Assembly (NCBI RefSeq): GCF_037204085.1
Contig: NZ_JBBCBW010000004.1
Coordinates: 238,637-302,636 of the forward strand
Reading direction: 5' to 3'
DNA from: Variovorax sp037204085
GTDB taxonomy: Bacteria > Pseudomonadota > Gammaproteobacteria > Burkholderiales > Burkholderiaceae_C
Length of the DNA stretch: 64,000 nucleotides
In this document: piece by piece, positions 1-8,005 of the stretch
How the letters are laid out: every line of letters starts with the position of its first letter
How positions within the stretch are numbered: position 1 is the stretch's first letter
Notes under the pieces: model-generated
What the model was told of the DNA's origin: nothing
The model's input: only the letters and a program-made list of their open reading frames with translations
The model's database searches: none
Translations under genes and position numbers: made by a program

Positions 1-1
1 C

Positions 2-913
2 AAGCGCACGATGGACCCCGTGGGCTACAAGCGCATCAACAAGAAGACCGGCAAGGAGATTGCGCGCGAGAACATCGTCAAGGGCGTCGAGTACGAAGAC
101 GGCGAATACGTGGTGCTGAGCGACAAGGAAATTGCCGACGCGTACCCCAAGACCACGCAGACCATCGAGATCGAGACCTTCGTGCCCGCCAACGGCATTC
201 CGTTTCTCTACCTCGAGCGGCCGTACTACGTGGCGCCCATCAACCGCGGCGCCAAGGTGTATGCGCTGCTGCGCGAAACCCTGCAGCGCAGCGGGCGCAT
301 CGGCGTGGCGCGCGTGGTGATCCAGACCAAGCAGCACCTTGCCGCACTGGTGCCCGTGGGCCCGGGGCTGGTGCTGAACCTGCTGCGCTGGGGCACCGAC
401 ATCCGGCCGTGGACCGAGTTGCCGCTGCCGTCCGAAGACGCAAAGAAGGCTGGCCTGAACGAACGCGAGATCAAGATGGCCGAGCAGCTCGTGGAGGACA
501 TGAGCGCCGACTGGGACCCCGACGAATACAAGGACGAGTTCAAGGACGAGATCCTGCGGCTCGTCGACCGCAAGGTGGCCGCGGGCCAGACCGAGACGGT
601 GACGCAAATCGAGCCCGAGGAAGGCCAGGCCGTCGAAGGCCGCGGCGCAAAGATCATCGACCTGACCGAGCTGCTGCAGCGCAGCCTGCGCAAGGGCGGC
701 GGCGCCAAGGCGTCCACCAAGACCGCCGATGCGGACGAAGAGGAAGACGACGAAGACGAGCCCGCCAAGCCGTCCGCCAAGAGCAGGACCACGGCCAAGG
801 CCAAGCCGAAGACCAAGGCACACGCCAAGACCACCGCAAAGAGCACCAGCGGCAGTGCCGCGGGCAAGCGCTCCGCAGCCAAGTCGGCCCCAGCCCGGCG
901 CCGCGCGGCATGA
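2..913 (+). CDS. ku: Ku-family NHEJ DNA end-binding protein (5' truncated by window)
   Basis: The frame is already open at the window edge and reads in as KRTMDPVGYKRINKKTG, a core Ku motif, so the true start lies upstream. Bacterial Ku forms a homodimeric ring on double-strand ends and recruits LigD. About 304 residues are visible: the rest of the beta-barrel core, then from about residue 235 a low-complexity tail with an acidic stretch (EEEDDEDE) followed by many Lys/Ala/Thr residues ending APARRRAA. Basic tails of this kind occur in many proteobacterial Ku proteins and bind DNA. The stop overlaps the ATG of the downstream polymerase gene (ATGA), which indicates translational coupling. Confidence 0.95.
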   Translation, partial: KRTMDPVGYKRINKKTGKEIARENIVKGVEYEDGEYVVLSDKEIADAYPKTTQTIEIETFVPANGIPFLYLERPYYVAPINRGAKVYALLRETLQRSGRIGVARVVIQTKQHLAALVPVGPGLVLNLLRWGTDIRPWTELPLPSEDAKKAGLNEREIKMAEQLVEDMSADWDPDEYKDEFKDEILRLVDRKVAAGQTETVTQIEPEEGQAVEGRGAKIIDLTELLQRSLRKGGGAKASTKTADADEEEDDEDEPAKPSAKSRTTAKAKPKTKAHAKTTAKSTSGSAAGKRSAAKSAPARRRAA

Positions 914-1824
914 CGGATCGAAAGAGCGAACGAATGGAGACCAGGGCACCGCGCATCACCCATGCGGAACGCGTGATCGACGCCGCCAGCGGCGTGACCA
1001 AGGGCGACCTTGCAACCTACTACGCCACCGTGGCGCCGCTGATCCTGCCGCACCTCAAGGGTCGCCCCGTGGCGCTGGTGCGCGCGCCGGAGGGCGTGGG
1101 CGGCGAGCTGTTCTTCCAGAAGCATGCGCAGCACAGCGACATCGCCGGCATCAAGCTGCTCGACCCCGCGCTGGACCCGGGGCACGAGCCGCTGCTGCAG
1201 ATCGACACCGCCCAGGCGCTGATCGGCGCGGCGCAGTACAACACCATCGAGCTGCACACCTGGAACGCCACCTCGCGCGCCATCGGCAAGCCCGACCGCA
1301 TGACCTTCGACCTCGACCCCGGCGAGGGCGTCGACTGGCAGCAGATCCAGGAGGCCGCGCTGCTCGTGCACGTGCTGCTCGACGAGCTTGGCCTGCCTTC
1401 GTTCCTGAAGACCAGCGGCGGCAAGGGGCTGCACGTGGTGGTGCCGCTTCGGCGCGAGCTTGGCTGGGACGAGGTGCGGGGCTTTTCGCGGGCCATCGTC
1501 GAGCACCTGGCGCGCATCGTTCCCGACCGCTTCGTGGCCAAGAGCGGCCCGCGCAACCGCGTGGGCAAGATCTTTGCGGACTACCTGCGCAACGGCTTCG
1601 GCGCAACCACGGCCAGTGCCTGGTCGGCGCGCGCACGTCCGGGCATGGGCGTTTCGGTGCCGCTGGCGTGGGAAGAACTGCCCGACCTGGGCAGCGCCGC
1701 CCACTGGACGGTGGCCAGCATTGCCGACCGCATCGGCGTGGGCAACACGCCTTGGGACGCCATGGAGAGCAGCCGCACGGGGCTTCGCGCCGCCATGGAA
1801 ATGCTGGGCTACATGCCCTCGTGA
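910..1824 (+). CDS. Stand-alone LigD-type polymerase/primase domain (NHEJ)
   Basis: The 304-residue product matches only the polymerase (archaeo-eukaryotic primase) domain of DNA ligase D. Visible landmarks are TFDLDPGEGV with metal-binding Asp134 and Asp136, SGGKGLHVVVPL, and RVGKIFADYLRN. There is no room for ligase or phosphoesterase domains. In NHEJ this domain fills gaps, preferring ribonucleotides. The ATG at 910 overlaps the Ku stop by 4 bp, so the pair is probably one operon. The frame stays open upstream inside ku, but that part is non-homologous. A separate ligase must be encoded elsewhere, possibly upstream of the window. Confidence 0.9.
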   Translation: MTDRKSERMETRAPRITHAERVIDAASGVTKGDLATYYATVAPLILPHLKGRPVALVRAPEGVGGELFFQKHAQHSDIAGIKLLDPALDPGHEPLLQIDTAQALIGAAQYNTIELHTWNATSRAIGKPDRMTFDLDPGEGVDWQQIQEAALLVHVLLDELGLPSFLKTSGGKGLHVVVPLRRELGWDEVRGFSRAIVEHLARIVPDRFVAKSGPRNRVGKIFADYLRNGFGATTASAWSARARPGMGVSVPLAWEELPDLGSAAHWTVASIADRIGVGNTPWDAMESSRTGLRAAMEMLGYMPS

Positions 1825-1847
1825 GCCGGCGCGATTGCCGGGCTGCC

Positions 1848-2666
1848 CTACTGCAGCACTTCGGCCGTCGTCACTTCGAAGCGCTGCAACGAGTTGGCGC
1901 CGAACACCATGGTGATCGGCACGTCGGCCGCGTCGCGCCCGCGTGCAATCACGATGCGGCCGATGCGCGGTACGTTGTGCCGCGCATCGAAGGTGTACCA
2001 GCGGTCGCCCAGGTACACCTCGAACCAGGCGCTGAAGTCCATCGGGTACGGCACGGGCGGAATGCCGATGTCGCCCAGGTAGCCCGTGGCATAGCGCGCC
2101 GGAATGTTCATGCACCGGCACAGCGTGATGGCCAGGTGCGCGAAATCCCGGCACACGCCCGTGCGCTCGCGAAAGCCCTCGAGCGCCGTGCGCGTGGGAC
2201 GCGCGGTCTGGTAGTCGAAACGCAGGTGCTCGTGCACGAAGTCGCAGATGGCCTGCACCCGGTGCCAGCCGGGCGTCACGCGCGAAAAGTTGTTCCAGGC
2301 GAACTGCAGCAGTTCGCTGTCCACTTCGCAATAGCGGCTCGGCAGCAAAAAGGGCAGCGTCGACACCGGCAGGTCGGCGGCCGCGTGCTCCATGGCGCCG
2401 TAGTCCACCGGGTCGGTCCAGCCGGGGTCGAACACCACGGCATGGTTGCGCAGCCGCACGCTCTCCACGCCCGCGGGTATTCGCACACGCGCGCAGTGGT
2501 TGTCGAAGGCGTCCATGTAGTAGTCCGTATGCAGCGGCGGGCTGATGGTGATGTGCTCGCCGTTCTGCAGGTCGGCCGCGCGAGACGGGTGGACTTGCAG
2601 CATGTAGATCAGTGCCGTGGGTGCCGTGACGGCGAGTTCAATGTCGAAACCGATCTCTATCTGCAT
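1848..2666 (-). CDS. Transglutaminase-like superfamily protein
   Basis: A 272-residue cytoplasmic protein without signal peptide. The N-terminal half is the bacterial transglutaminase N-domain type (beta-rich, MQIEIGFDIELAVTAPT). The C-terminal half is the papain-like transglutaminase fold, with nucleophile Cys172 in GVCRDFAH and Asp227 in YTFDARHN. The position where the catalytic His is expected (H-A-W-x-E-V-Y) is Ser212 (MDFSAWFEVYLG). Substrate is unknown: such proteins may be amidases, peptidases or inactive. It is convergent with the LigD-Pol gene (23 bp between stops) and transcribed away from the katE unit. Confidence 0.8.
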   Translation of the reverse strand: MQIEIGFDIELAVTAPTALIYMLQVHPSRAADLQNGEHITISPPLHTDYYMDAFDNHCARVRIPAGVESVRLRNHAVVFDPGWTDPVDYGAMEHAAADLPVSTLPFLLPSRYCEVDSELLQFAWNNFSRVTPGWHRVQAICDFVHEHLRFDYQTARPTRTALEGFRERTGVCRDFAHLAITLCRCMNIPARYATGYLGDIGIPPVPYPMDFSAWFEVYLGDRWYTFDARHNVPRIGRIVIARGRDAADVPITMVFGANSLQRFEVTTAEVLQ

Positions 2667-2997
2667 TTGGTTCTTCCCTGTGGGCCAAGTATGTGTTCTG
2701 CCAAGGTGCGCAAGCAGGCTTCGTGCCTCCTTTGTTGATGCTATCGGGGCCCCGGTGCGGCGGCACGCGGGCAGACGCGCAAAGCCGCGTAGGTGCCAGC
2801 CCGGCTCTGTCGGCGCGCTCCTACCTTGCGCGCCTCACCTCTCCCACAAGCGGCGGCGAGACGTCACTACGGGTAACAGTCTGCGGCAAACATAACCTTT
2901 CGATTCGCTCGCAACGCCTTCAAATCGGCTCTTATCGCCCTTACCGGCTGCAGCGCAAGCATCACGACTTGTTCAATCTGTTCTGCTGGAGCGAATC
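2667..2997. other. Divergent intergenic region between transglutaminase gene and katE unit
   Basis: These 331 bp separate two divergent units and must hold both promoters. I found no convincing ORF with a ribosome-binding site, no RNA gene and no strong inverted repeat. The stretch from about 2880 to 2960 is the least GC-rich part and the likeliest promoter area for the downstream unit, but I cannot name -35/-10 boxes with confidence. Confidence 0.5.
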
Positions 2998-3165
2998 ATG
3001 AATATCTCCGCCCTGTTCGATTCACTCACCGGTACTTGGGGGGATGAAATCCTGTTCTGGGTGGTGGCCGCGGTGGCAGGTTTCATCTGCCTGATTGCGT
3101 TGGTGAACGTGCTGGACCTTTTTCTCGACAACGAAGCTGACCCCCCAATGAAAGATCCTCGATGA
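2998..3165 (+). CDS. Small single-pass membrane protein (55 aa) overlapping katE
   Basis: This short frame starts MNISALFDSLTGTWGDEILF and contains one strongly hydrophobic helix at about residues 18-43 (FWVVAAVAGFICLIALVNVL), followed by a charged tail ending EADPPMKDPR. A purine-rich GGAGCG lies 6 bp before the ATG. Its TGA overlaps the katE ATG by 4 bp (ATGA), so the two are translationally coupled. I do not recognise the family. The overlap and membrane-helix composition make it a credible gene, possibly a membrane partner or merely a coupling leader for the catalase. Confidence 0.7.
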   Translation: MNISALFDSLTGTWGDEILFWVVAAVAGFICLIALVNVLDLFLDNEADPPMKDPR

Positions 3166-5348
3166 CGCCACAGAACAAGGCCGCCGCCGGACGCCGATCG
3201 AAGGCCACGGACGGCACCAATGCCAAGCAGCAGCAACTCGAAGGCTTCGCAACCGATCATGCGCCCAATCTGACGACCAACCAGGGTCTTCAGATTCCAG
3301 ACAACCACAATTCGCTCAAGGCAGGTCTGCGCGGGCCCACGCTGCTCGAAGACTTCATCCTGCGCGAGAAGATCACGCACTTCGACCACGAGCGCATTCC
3401 CGAGCGCGCGGTGCACGCCCGCGGCTCCGCGGCGCATGGCTTTTTCCAGGTCTACAAGTCGATGTCGCAGTTCACCTCGGCCGACTTCCTGCAGGACCCC
3501 GATGCGAAGACGCCCGTTTTCGTGCGCTTCTCGACGGTGGCCGGCGAACGCGGATCGGCCGATACGGTGCGCGACGTGCGCGGCTTCGCCGTCAAGTTCT
3601 ACACGCGCGAGGGCAACTACGACCTCGTGGGCAACAACATCCCGGTGTTCTTCATCCAGGACGCGATGAAGTTTCCCGACCTCATTCACGCCGTCAAGCC
3701 CGAGCCGCACCACGCGATGCCGCAGGCCGCCAGCGCGCACGACACCTTCTGGGACTTTGCCTCGCTCATGCCCGAGAGCACCCACATGCTGATGTGGGCG
3801 ATGTCGGACCGCGCCATTCCGCGCAGCTACCGAATGATGGAAGGCTTCGGCGTTCATACCTTCCGCTTTGTCAACCATCGCGGCGAGAGCCATTTCGTCA
3901 AGTTCCACTGGAAGCCCAAGCTCGGCATCCACGGCCTTGCGTGGGACGAAGCCCAGAAGATCGCGGGCAAGGACCCGGACTTTCACCGGCGCGACCTGTG
4001 GGAAGCCATCGAGAACGGCGACTTCCCCGAATGGGAGCTCGGCGTACAGCTCATCGCGCCGGACAAGGCGCAATCGCTCGGCTTCGACCTGCTCGACCCC
4101 ACCAAGCTCGTTCCCGAAGAAATGGTGCCAGTGCAGCGCATCGGCCGGCTGGTGCTCAACCGCAACCCCGACAACTTCTTTGCCGAAACCGAGCAGGTGG
4201 CGTTCCACCCGGGCCACGTGGTGCCCGGCATCGATTTCAGCAACGACCCGCTGCTGCAGGGGCGCCTGTTCTCGTATACCGACACGCAGATCTCGCGCCT
4301 GGGCGGTGCCAACTTCCACGAGTTGCCCATCAACAAGAGCGTGTGCCCGTTCCACAACTTCCAGCGCGACGGCATGCACCGCCAGACCATCGCGCGCGGG
4401 CAGGTGGCCTATGAGCCCAACTCGCTGGGCGATGGCAAGGAGTTCCGGGTGGACGGCGGCAGCGTCGGCTTCCAGTCGTACCCCGACGAGATGGAGTCGC
4501 CCAAGGTGCGCCGTCGCAGCCCGACCTTCGACGATCACTTCACGCAGGCGCGCCTGTTCTTCAACAGCCAGAGCGCGGCCGAGAAAGAGCACATCGTCGC
4601 GGGCTTTCGCTTCGAGCTCTCGAAAGTCGATGTGCCGGCCATCCGCCAGCGCATGGTCGACAACCTGGCGCACGTCGACGAGAAGCTCGCGCGCCGCGTG
4701 GCGGAGCCGCTCGGCATCGGCGCGCCCGATGCCAAGGCCGCCGCGGGCCGCGCGGGCTATCGCGAACACCGCATGACGCTGCCGATCGAGGAGTCGCCCG
4801 CGCTCAGCATGGCCGATACCGGCGACGGCACGATCCGCACGCGCAAGATCGCCATCCTGGTGGCGGACGGCATCGACTCCGCCTCGCTCAAGCCGATCCG
4901 CGATGCGCTCGAGCAGGCCGGCGCGCGCTGCAAGGTGGTCGGCCCGCGCCTGGGCACCGTTGCCAGCGCATCGAAGCGGCAGATCGACATCGACATGACC
5001 TTCGCCAACGCGCCTTCGGTGATGTTCGATGCCGTGCTGGTGCCCGGCGGCAGCCTGGGCGCCGCGGCCCTTGCGGCGACGGGCGATGCCGTGCACTTCG
5101 TGCTCGAGGCCTACAAGCACTGCAAGGCCATCTGCACCGTGGGCGAGGGCGTGCAGCTTCTATCCAAGCTGGGCATTGCCGCCGACGCGCAACCGGGCGA
5201 CCTGCCTCCGGGGGTCGTGGTGGCGGCCACGCCGGTCACCAACCTGGGCGACAACACCGCGGCCACGCAGATCGCGCAGGACTTCGTCGCGGCCATTGCC
5301 AGGCACCGCCACTGGGAGCGCGCCGACATCGAATCGGTTCCCGCCTGA
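3162..5348 (+). CDS. katE: Monofunctional large-subunit catalase (HPII type)
   Basis: Catalase, 2 H2O2 to 2 H2O + O2, in the cytoplasm. At 728 residues it belongs to the large-subunit (clade 2) heme catalases. Visible residues are active-site His85 (AVHARGSAAHGFF), Asn158/159 (DLVGNNIPVFFIQDAMKFPD) and the proximal heme ligand Tyr372 (RLFSYTDTQISRLG). From about residue 560 there is a DJ-1/PfpI-like flavodoxin-fold domain (RKIAILVADGIDSASL, VLVPGGSLGA, CKAICTVGEG), as in E. coli HPII. It overlaps the small membrane-protein gene upstream and probably shares its promoter. Clade 2 catalases are often stationary-phase or stress induced, but no regulatory site is identifiable here. Confidence 0.96.
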   Translation: MTPQNKAAAGRRSKATDGTNAKQQQLEGFATDHAPNLTTNQGLQIPDNHNSLKAGLRGPTLLEDFILREKITHFDHERIPERAVHARGSAAHGFFQVYKSMSQFTSADFLQDPDAKTPVFVRFSTVAGERGSADTVRDVRGFAVKFYTREGNYDLVGNNIPVFFIQDAMKFPDLIHAVKPEPHHAMPQAASAHDTFWDFASLMPESTHMLMWAMSDRAIPRSYRMMEGFGVHTFRFVNHRGESHFVKFHWKPKLGIHGLAWDEAQKIAGKDPDFHRRDLWEAIENGDFPEWELGVQLIAPDKAQSLGFDLLDPTKLVPEEMVPVQRIGRLVLNRNPDNFFAETEQVAFHPGHVVPGIDFSNDPLLQGRLFSYTDTQISRLGGANFHELPINKSVCPFHNFQRDGMHRQTIARGQVAYEPNSLGDGKEFRVDGGSVGFQSYPDEMESPKVRRRSPTFDDHFTQARLFFNSQSAAEKEHIVAGFRFELSKVDVPAIRQRMVDNLAHVDEKLARRVAEPLGIGAPDAKAAAGRAGYREHRMTLPIEESPALSMADTGDGTIRTRKIAILVADGIDSASLKPIRDALEQAGARCKVVGPRLGTVASASKRQIDIDMTFANAPSVMFDAVLVPGGSLGAAALAATGDAVHFVLEAYKHCKAICTVGEGVQLLSKLGIAADAQPGDLPPGVVVAATPVTNLGDNTAATQIAQDFVAAIARHRHWERADIESVPA

Positions 5349-5516
5349 GGCACCCCTTGAACCAGGCCCCAAAGTAGTCCGTTTGCGCTAGGCCTTCTTG
5401 CGAATAGCCGCCGCGAGAGGGCGCTCCTAGACTTTCCCCACGAGGCCTGAACGGCGCGCACTTCCGCGACGTCGACCCCCGCAACCGCGGGCACACGGGC
5501 CGCACGCGGGGGTCCA

Positions 5517-7661
5517 ATGACGTGGTTTTCGAGAACGGGATGGGAGCGCTCGGCACGTCGTGCAGGAGTCGCGGGTGCTCTCGGGCTGGCTGGCATTCTC
5601 TTGCTGGGACACGGGCCATTGGCCTTGGCGCAGCAGCAGGCGCCCAATGCCGAGGCGGCGGCCAGCAAGGCCGAGCAGGCCCGGCTTGCAGACACCGACA
5701 CCTTGCTGGCATTGACCAGCGAGGGCGCGGTGCTCTACGGGCAAGACGCGGTCAAGCTCTCCGGCTACCAATATTGCAGCCAGGCGGTGGCGCTGGCCGA
5801 GGCCGGCGAGTTCAGGCAAAGCGTGCGTGCCGCCAGCAAGGCGCTGCACCTGGCCAATGCCACCCGCGACCCGAACCTGATGGCCATGGCCAACCGGGAC
5901 CTGGCCATCGTCTACAGCTATTCGGGCCAGCTCGAGAAGGCCGAAGAATTTGCACGCGAGGCGCTCAAGCACCAGGCGCGCGACCCCAAGCTGGTGGTCG
6001 GCCCGGTGCAAAAGGTCATCGGCGATGTGCGCACCCGCCGCGGCGACTATGCCGGCGCGGTAATCAGCTACGACGAAGCGCTGGCCAACAGCTCGGCGCG
6101 CTATGCCCCGCTGGTGCAGGCCTCTCTCGTCAACGCGCTCATCGAATCGGGCGATGCGGCCAGGGCGCGTGAAGTGCTCGGCGGCATGGCGGCGCCCAAG
6201 GACGCGCCGCTCACGGCCCAGCTCGACCGCACGCGTGCACGCCTGCTGCTGGCCGAGAACAAACCGGCCGAGGCACGCGACCTGTACCGCGCGCTCACGG
6301 CCCGCCAAGTGGGCACCGACACCGAGTACTACCGCCTCTGGGCTTGGGATGGCGTGGCGCGCAGCGAGCTCGCGCTGGGCCAGAAGCAGGCCGCGGCCGA
6401 CGCCGTAGCCCGCGCGCTTGGAAGCGTTGACCAGGTGCGTGCCAAGTTCCGCAGCGAAGAATTCAAGATGGGCCTTTTTTCGGACCTGCAGTCGGTGTTC
6501 GAGCGTGGCGTCTCCATCTACAGCGATGCGGGCGATGCGCGCCAGGCGTTCGAAGTGAGCGAGCGCAGCCGCTCGCGCGCGCTGCTCGATGCGGTGCGCG
6601 GCCGCGCAAAAATCAACGAACGGGCCGCGCACACCGTCGACCTGGCGACGCTGCAAGGCACGCTGGCGCCCGACGAACGCGTGGTGCAGTTCCACGCGCT
6701 GCCCGACCGCCTGCTGGTGTGGGTCGTGAGCCCCGCCGGCATCGAAGCCAAGACCGTGCCGGTGCGCCGCGAAGAGCTCACCGAACTGGTGGAGGTGTTC
6801 CGCAACTCCATCGTGCGCGGCCGCCGCGCGGCCATCACCAATGCCGACAAGCTGGGCACGGCGCTGCTCGGCCCGCTGGGCCTGGCGCCGGGGCAGCGGG
6901 TGATCGTGGTGCCCCACGGGCCGCTGCACTACCTGCCGTTCCAGGCGCTGCGGCTGGGCGGGCGCTACCTGATCGAGACGAATCCGGTGGCGGTGGCGCC
7001 TTCCATCAGCATTGCGGTGCAGCTGGCGCAACGCACGCCGCGTGTGAGCGCATCGCTCACGGCTTTCGGCAATCCGCGCATCGAAGACAAGTACGACCTG
7101 CCCGGCGCGGAAGTCGAGGTGAAGCAGCTCGCGCAGCTGTTCCCGCGCAACACCGTGTACATGGGCGCGGCGGCCACCAAGACGCAGTTCCGCGACGTGG
7201 CCGCACGCTCGCCGCTGATGCACGTGGCGGCCCATGCAGAGGCCGATGCAGTCGACCCGCTGTATTCGCGCATCCTGCTGGCCAACGAAGGCGGCAAGCA
7301 GAACTTTCTGGAGGCGCACGAGATCCTCGCGCTCCCTATGGACGGCACGGCGCTGGTCACGCTCTCGGCCTGCGAGTCGGGCCTCGGCCGCATTGCGCAG
7401 GGCGACGAGGTGCTGGGCTTCACGCGATCGTTTCTTTCGGCCGGAAGCTCGAGCCTAATCGCATCGCTGTGGCCCGTGTCCGATGACGCAACCGCGGTGC
7501 TCATGGGCACGCTCTACGGCGAACTCGCCAAGGGGCGCGACATCCAGAAGGCGATGCAGGCCGGGCAACTCGCTGTGCTGAAGGACCCGAAGATGTCCCA
7601 TCCTTTTTTCTGGGCGCCGTTCAACCTGATCGGCAACTGGCGTCTCACGGTGGGGAGCTGA
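5517..7661 (+). CDS. Exported TPR / CHAT-domain (caspase-like) protein
   Basis: A 714-residue protein with an N-terminal signal peptide (ARRAGVAGALGLAGILLLG, cleavage probably after LALAQ). TPR-like helical repeats occupy about residues 70-340. The C-terminal third is a CHAT domain, a caspase-fold peptidase: candidate dyad His573 (LMHVAAHAEAD) and Cys619 (LSACESGLG), ending PFFWAPFNLIGNWRL as is typical. It precedes tpsB and tpsA on the same strand, a gene association seen in other Proteobacteria, so it may process or assist the exoprotein. That role is inferred. The gap to tpsB is largely filled by an inverted repeat. Confidence 0.88.
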   Translation: MTWFSRTGWERSARRAGVAGALGLAGILLLGHGPLALAQQQAPNAEAAASKAEQARLADTDTLLALTSEGAVLYGQDAVKLSGYQYCSQAVALAEAGEFRQSVRAASKALHLANATRDPNLMAMANRDLAIVYSYSGQLEKAEEFAREALKHQARDPKLVVGPVQKVIGDVRTRRGDYAGAVISYDEALANSSARYAPLVQASLVNALIESGDAARAREVLGGMAAPKDAPLTAQLDRTRARLLLAENKPAEARDLYRALTARQVGTDTEYYRLWAWDGVARSELALGQKQAAADAVARALGSVDQVRAKFRSEEFKMGLFSDLQSVFERGVSIYSDAGDARQAFEVSERSRSRALLDAVRGRAKINERAAHTVDLATLQGTLAPDERVVQFHALPDRLLVWVVSPAGIEAKTVPVRREELTELVEVFRNSIVRGRRAAITNADKLGTALLGPLGLAPGQRVIVVPHGPLHYLPFQALRLGGRYLIETNPVAVAPSISIAVQLAQRTPRVSASLTAFGNPRIEDKYDLPGAEVEVKQLAQLFPRNTVYMGAAATKTQFRDVAARSPLMHVAAHAEADAVDPLYSRILLANEGGKQNFLEAHEILALPMDGTALVTLSACESGLGRIAQGDEVLGFTRSFLSAGSSSLIASLWPVSDDATAVLMGTLYGELAKGRDIQKAMQAGQLAVLKDPKMSHPFFWAPFNLIGNWRLTVGS

Positions 7662-7692
7662 CATGAAAAGAAGAACCACTGCCATGTCTTGT

Positions 7693-7975
7693 GTTGCGCG
7701 CTGCTGTTCAGGGCGCGCCCCCGCCGACGGGGTACCTTTCTCCGCGAATGTCCCCCGGCCTTCGGCTTCCTCCTTTATTTCGCTGCGCAAGGCACCCCAT
7801 CGACGTGTGCGTGATGCAGAGCAGTCGTTGATCAGCGGTACACCCAGAGCGTGCCCCAGTGCACAGGGCATCGGGTACTCCGCGCAGCGAAATAAAGGAG
7901 GAGCCGAAGGCGGGGGACATTCGCGGAGGGGAGTACCCGGTGGCCTTTGCACGCGCCAAGAACAGCAGCGCCAAG
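7693..7975. repeat. Imperfect long inverted repeat (REP/MITE-like) between CHAT gene and tpsB
   Basis: The left arm at about 7730-7798 and the right arm at about 7872-7938 are near-perfect reverse complements. Both carry the unit CCGCGAATGTCCCCC, then CCTTCGGC, then CCTCCTTTATTTCGCTGCGC. Weaker pairing continues outwards to about 7693 and 7975 (GAACAGCAGCGC). The centre, about 70 bp, is unpaired. No transposase is present. The repeat keeps a frame open for 113 codons from 7663, but the composition is that of a hairpin, not a protein. It looks like a dispersed non-autonomous element and could attenuate transcription between the CHAT gene and tpsB/tpsA. Confidence 0.85.
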
Positions 7976-8005
7976 AACACAACCAGCCCACGGTGGAGCA
8001 CTGAG

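Noticed and set aside
226..2331. Long minus-strand frame opposite ku and the polymerase gene
   Set aside because: Runs across two conserved plus-strand genes and part of a real minus-strand gene in another frame; no domain recognisable.
7663..8004. 113-codon frame between the CHAT gene and tpsB
   Set aside because: It is formed by the two arms of an inverted repeat and has no ribosome-binding site or protein-like pattern.
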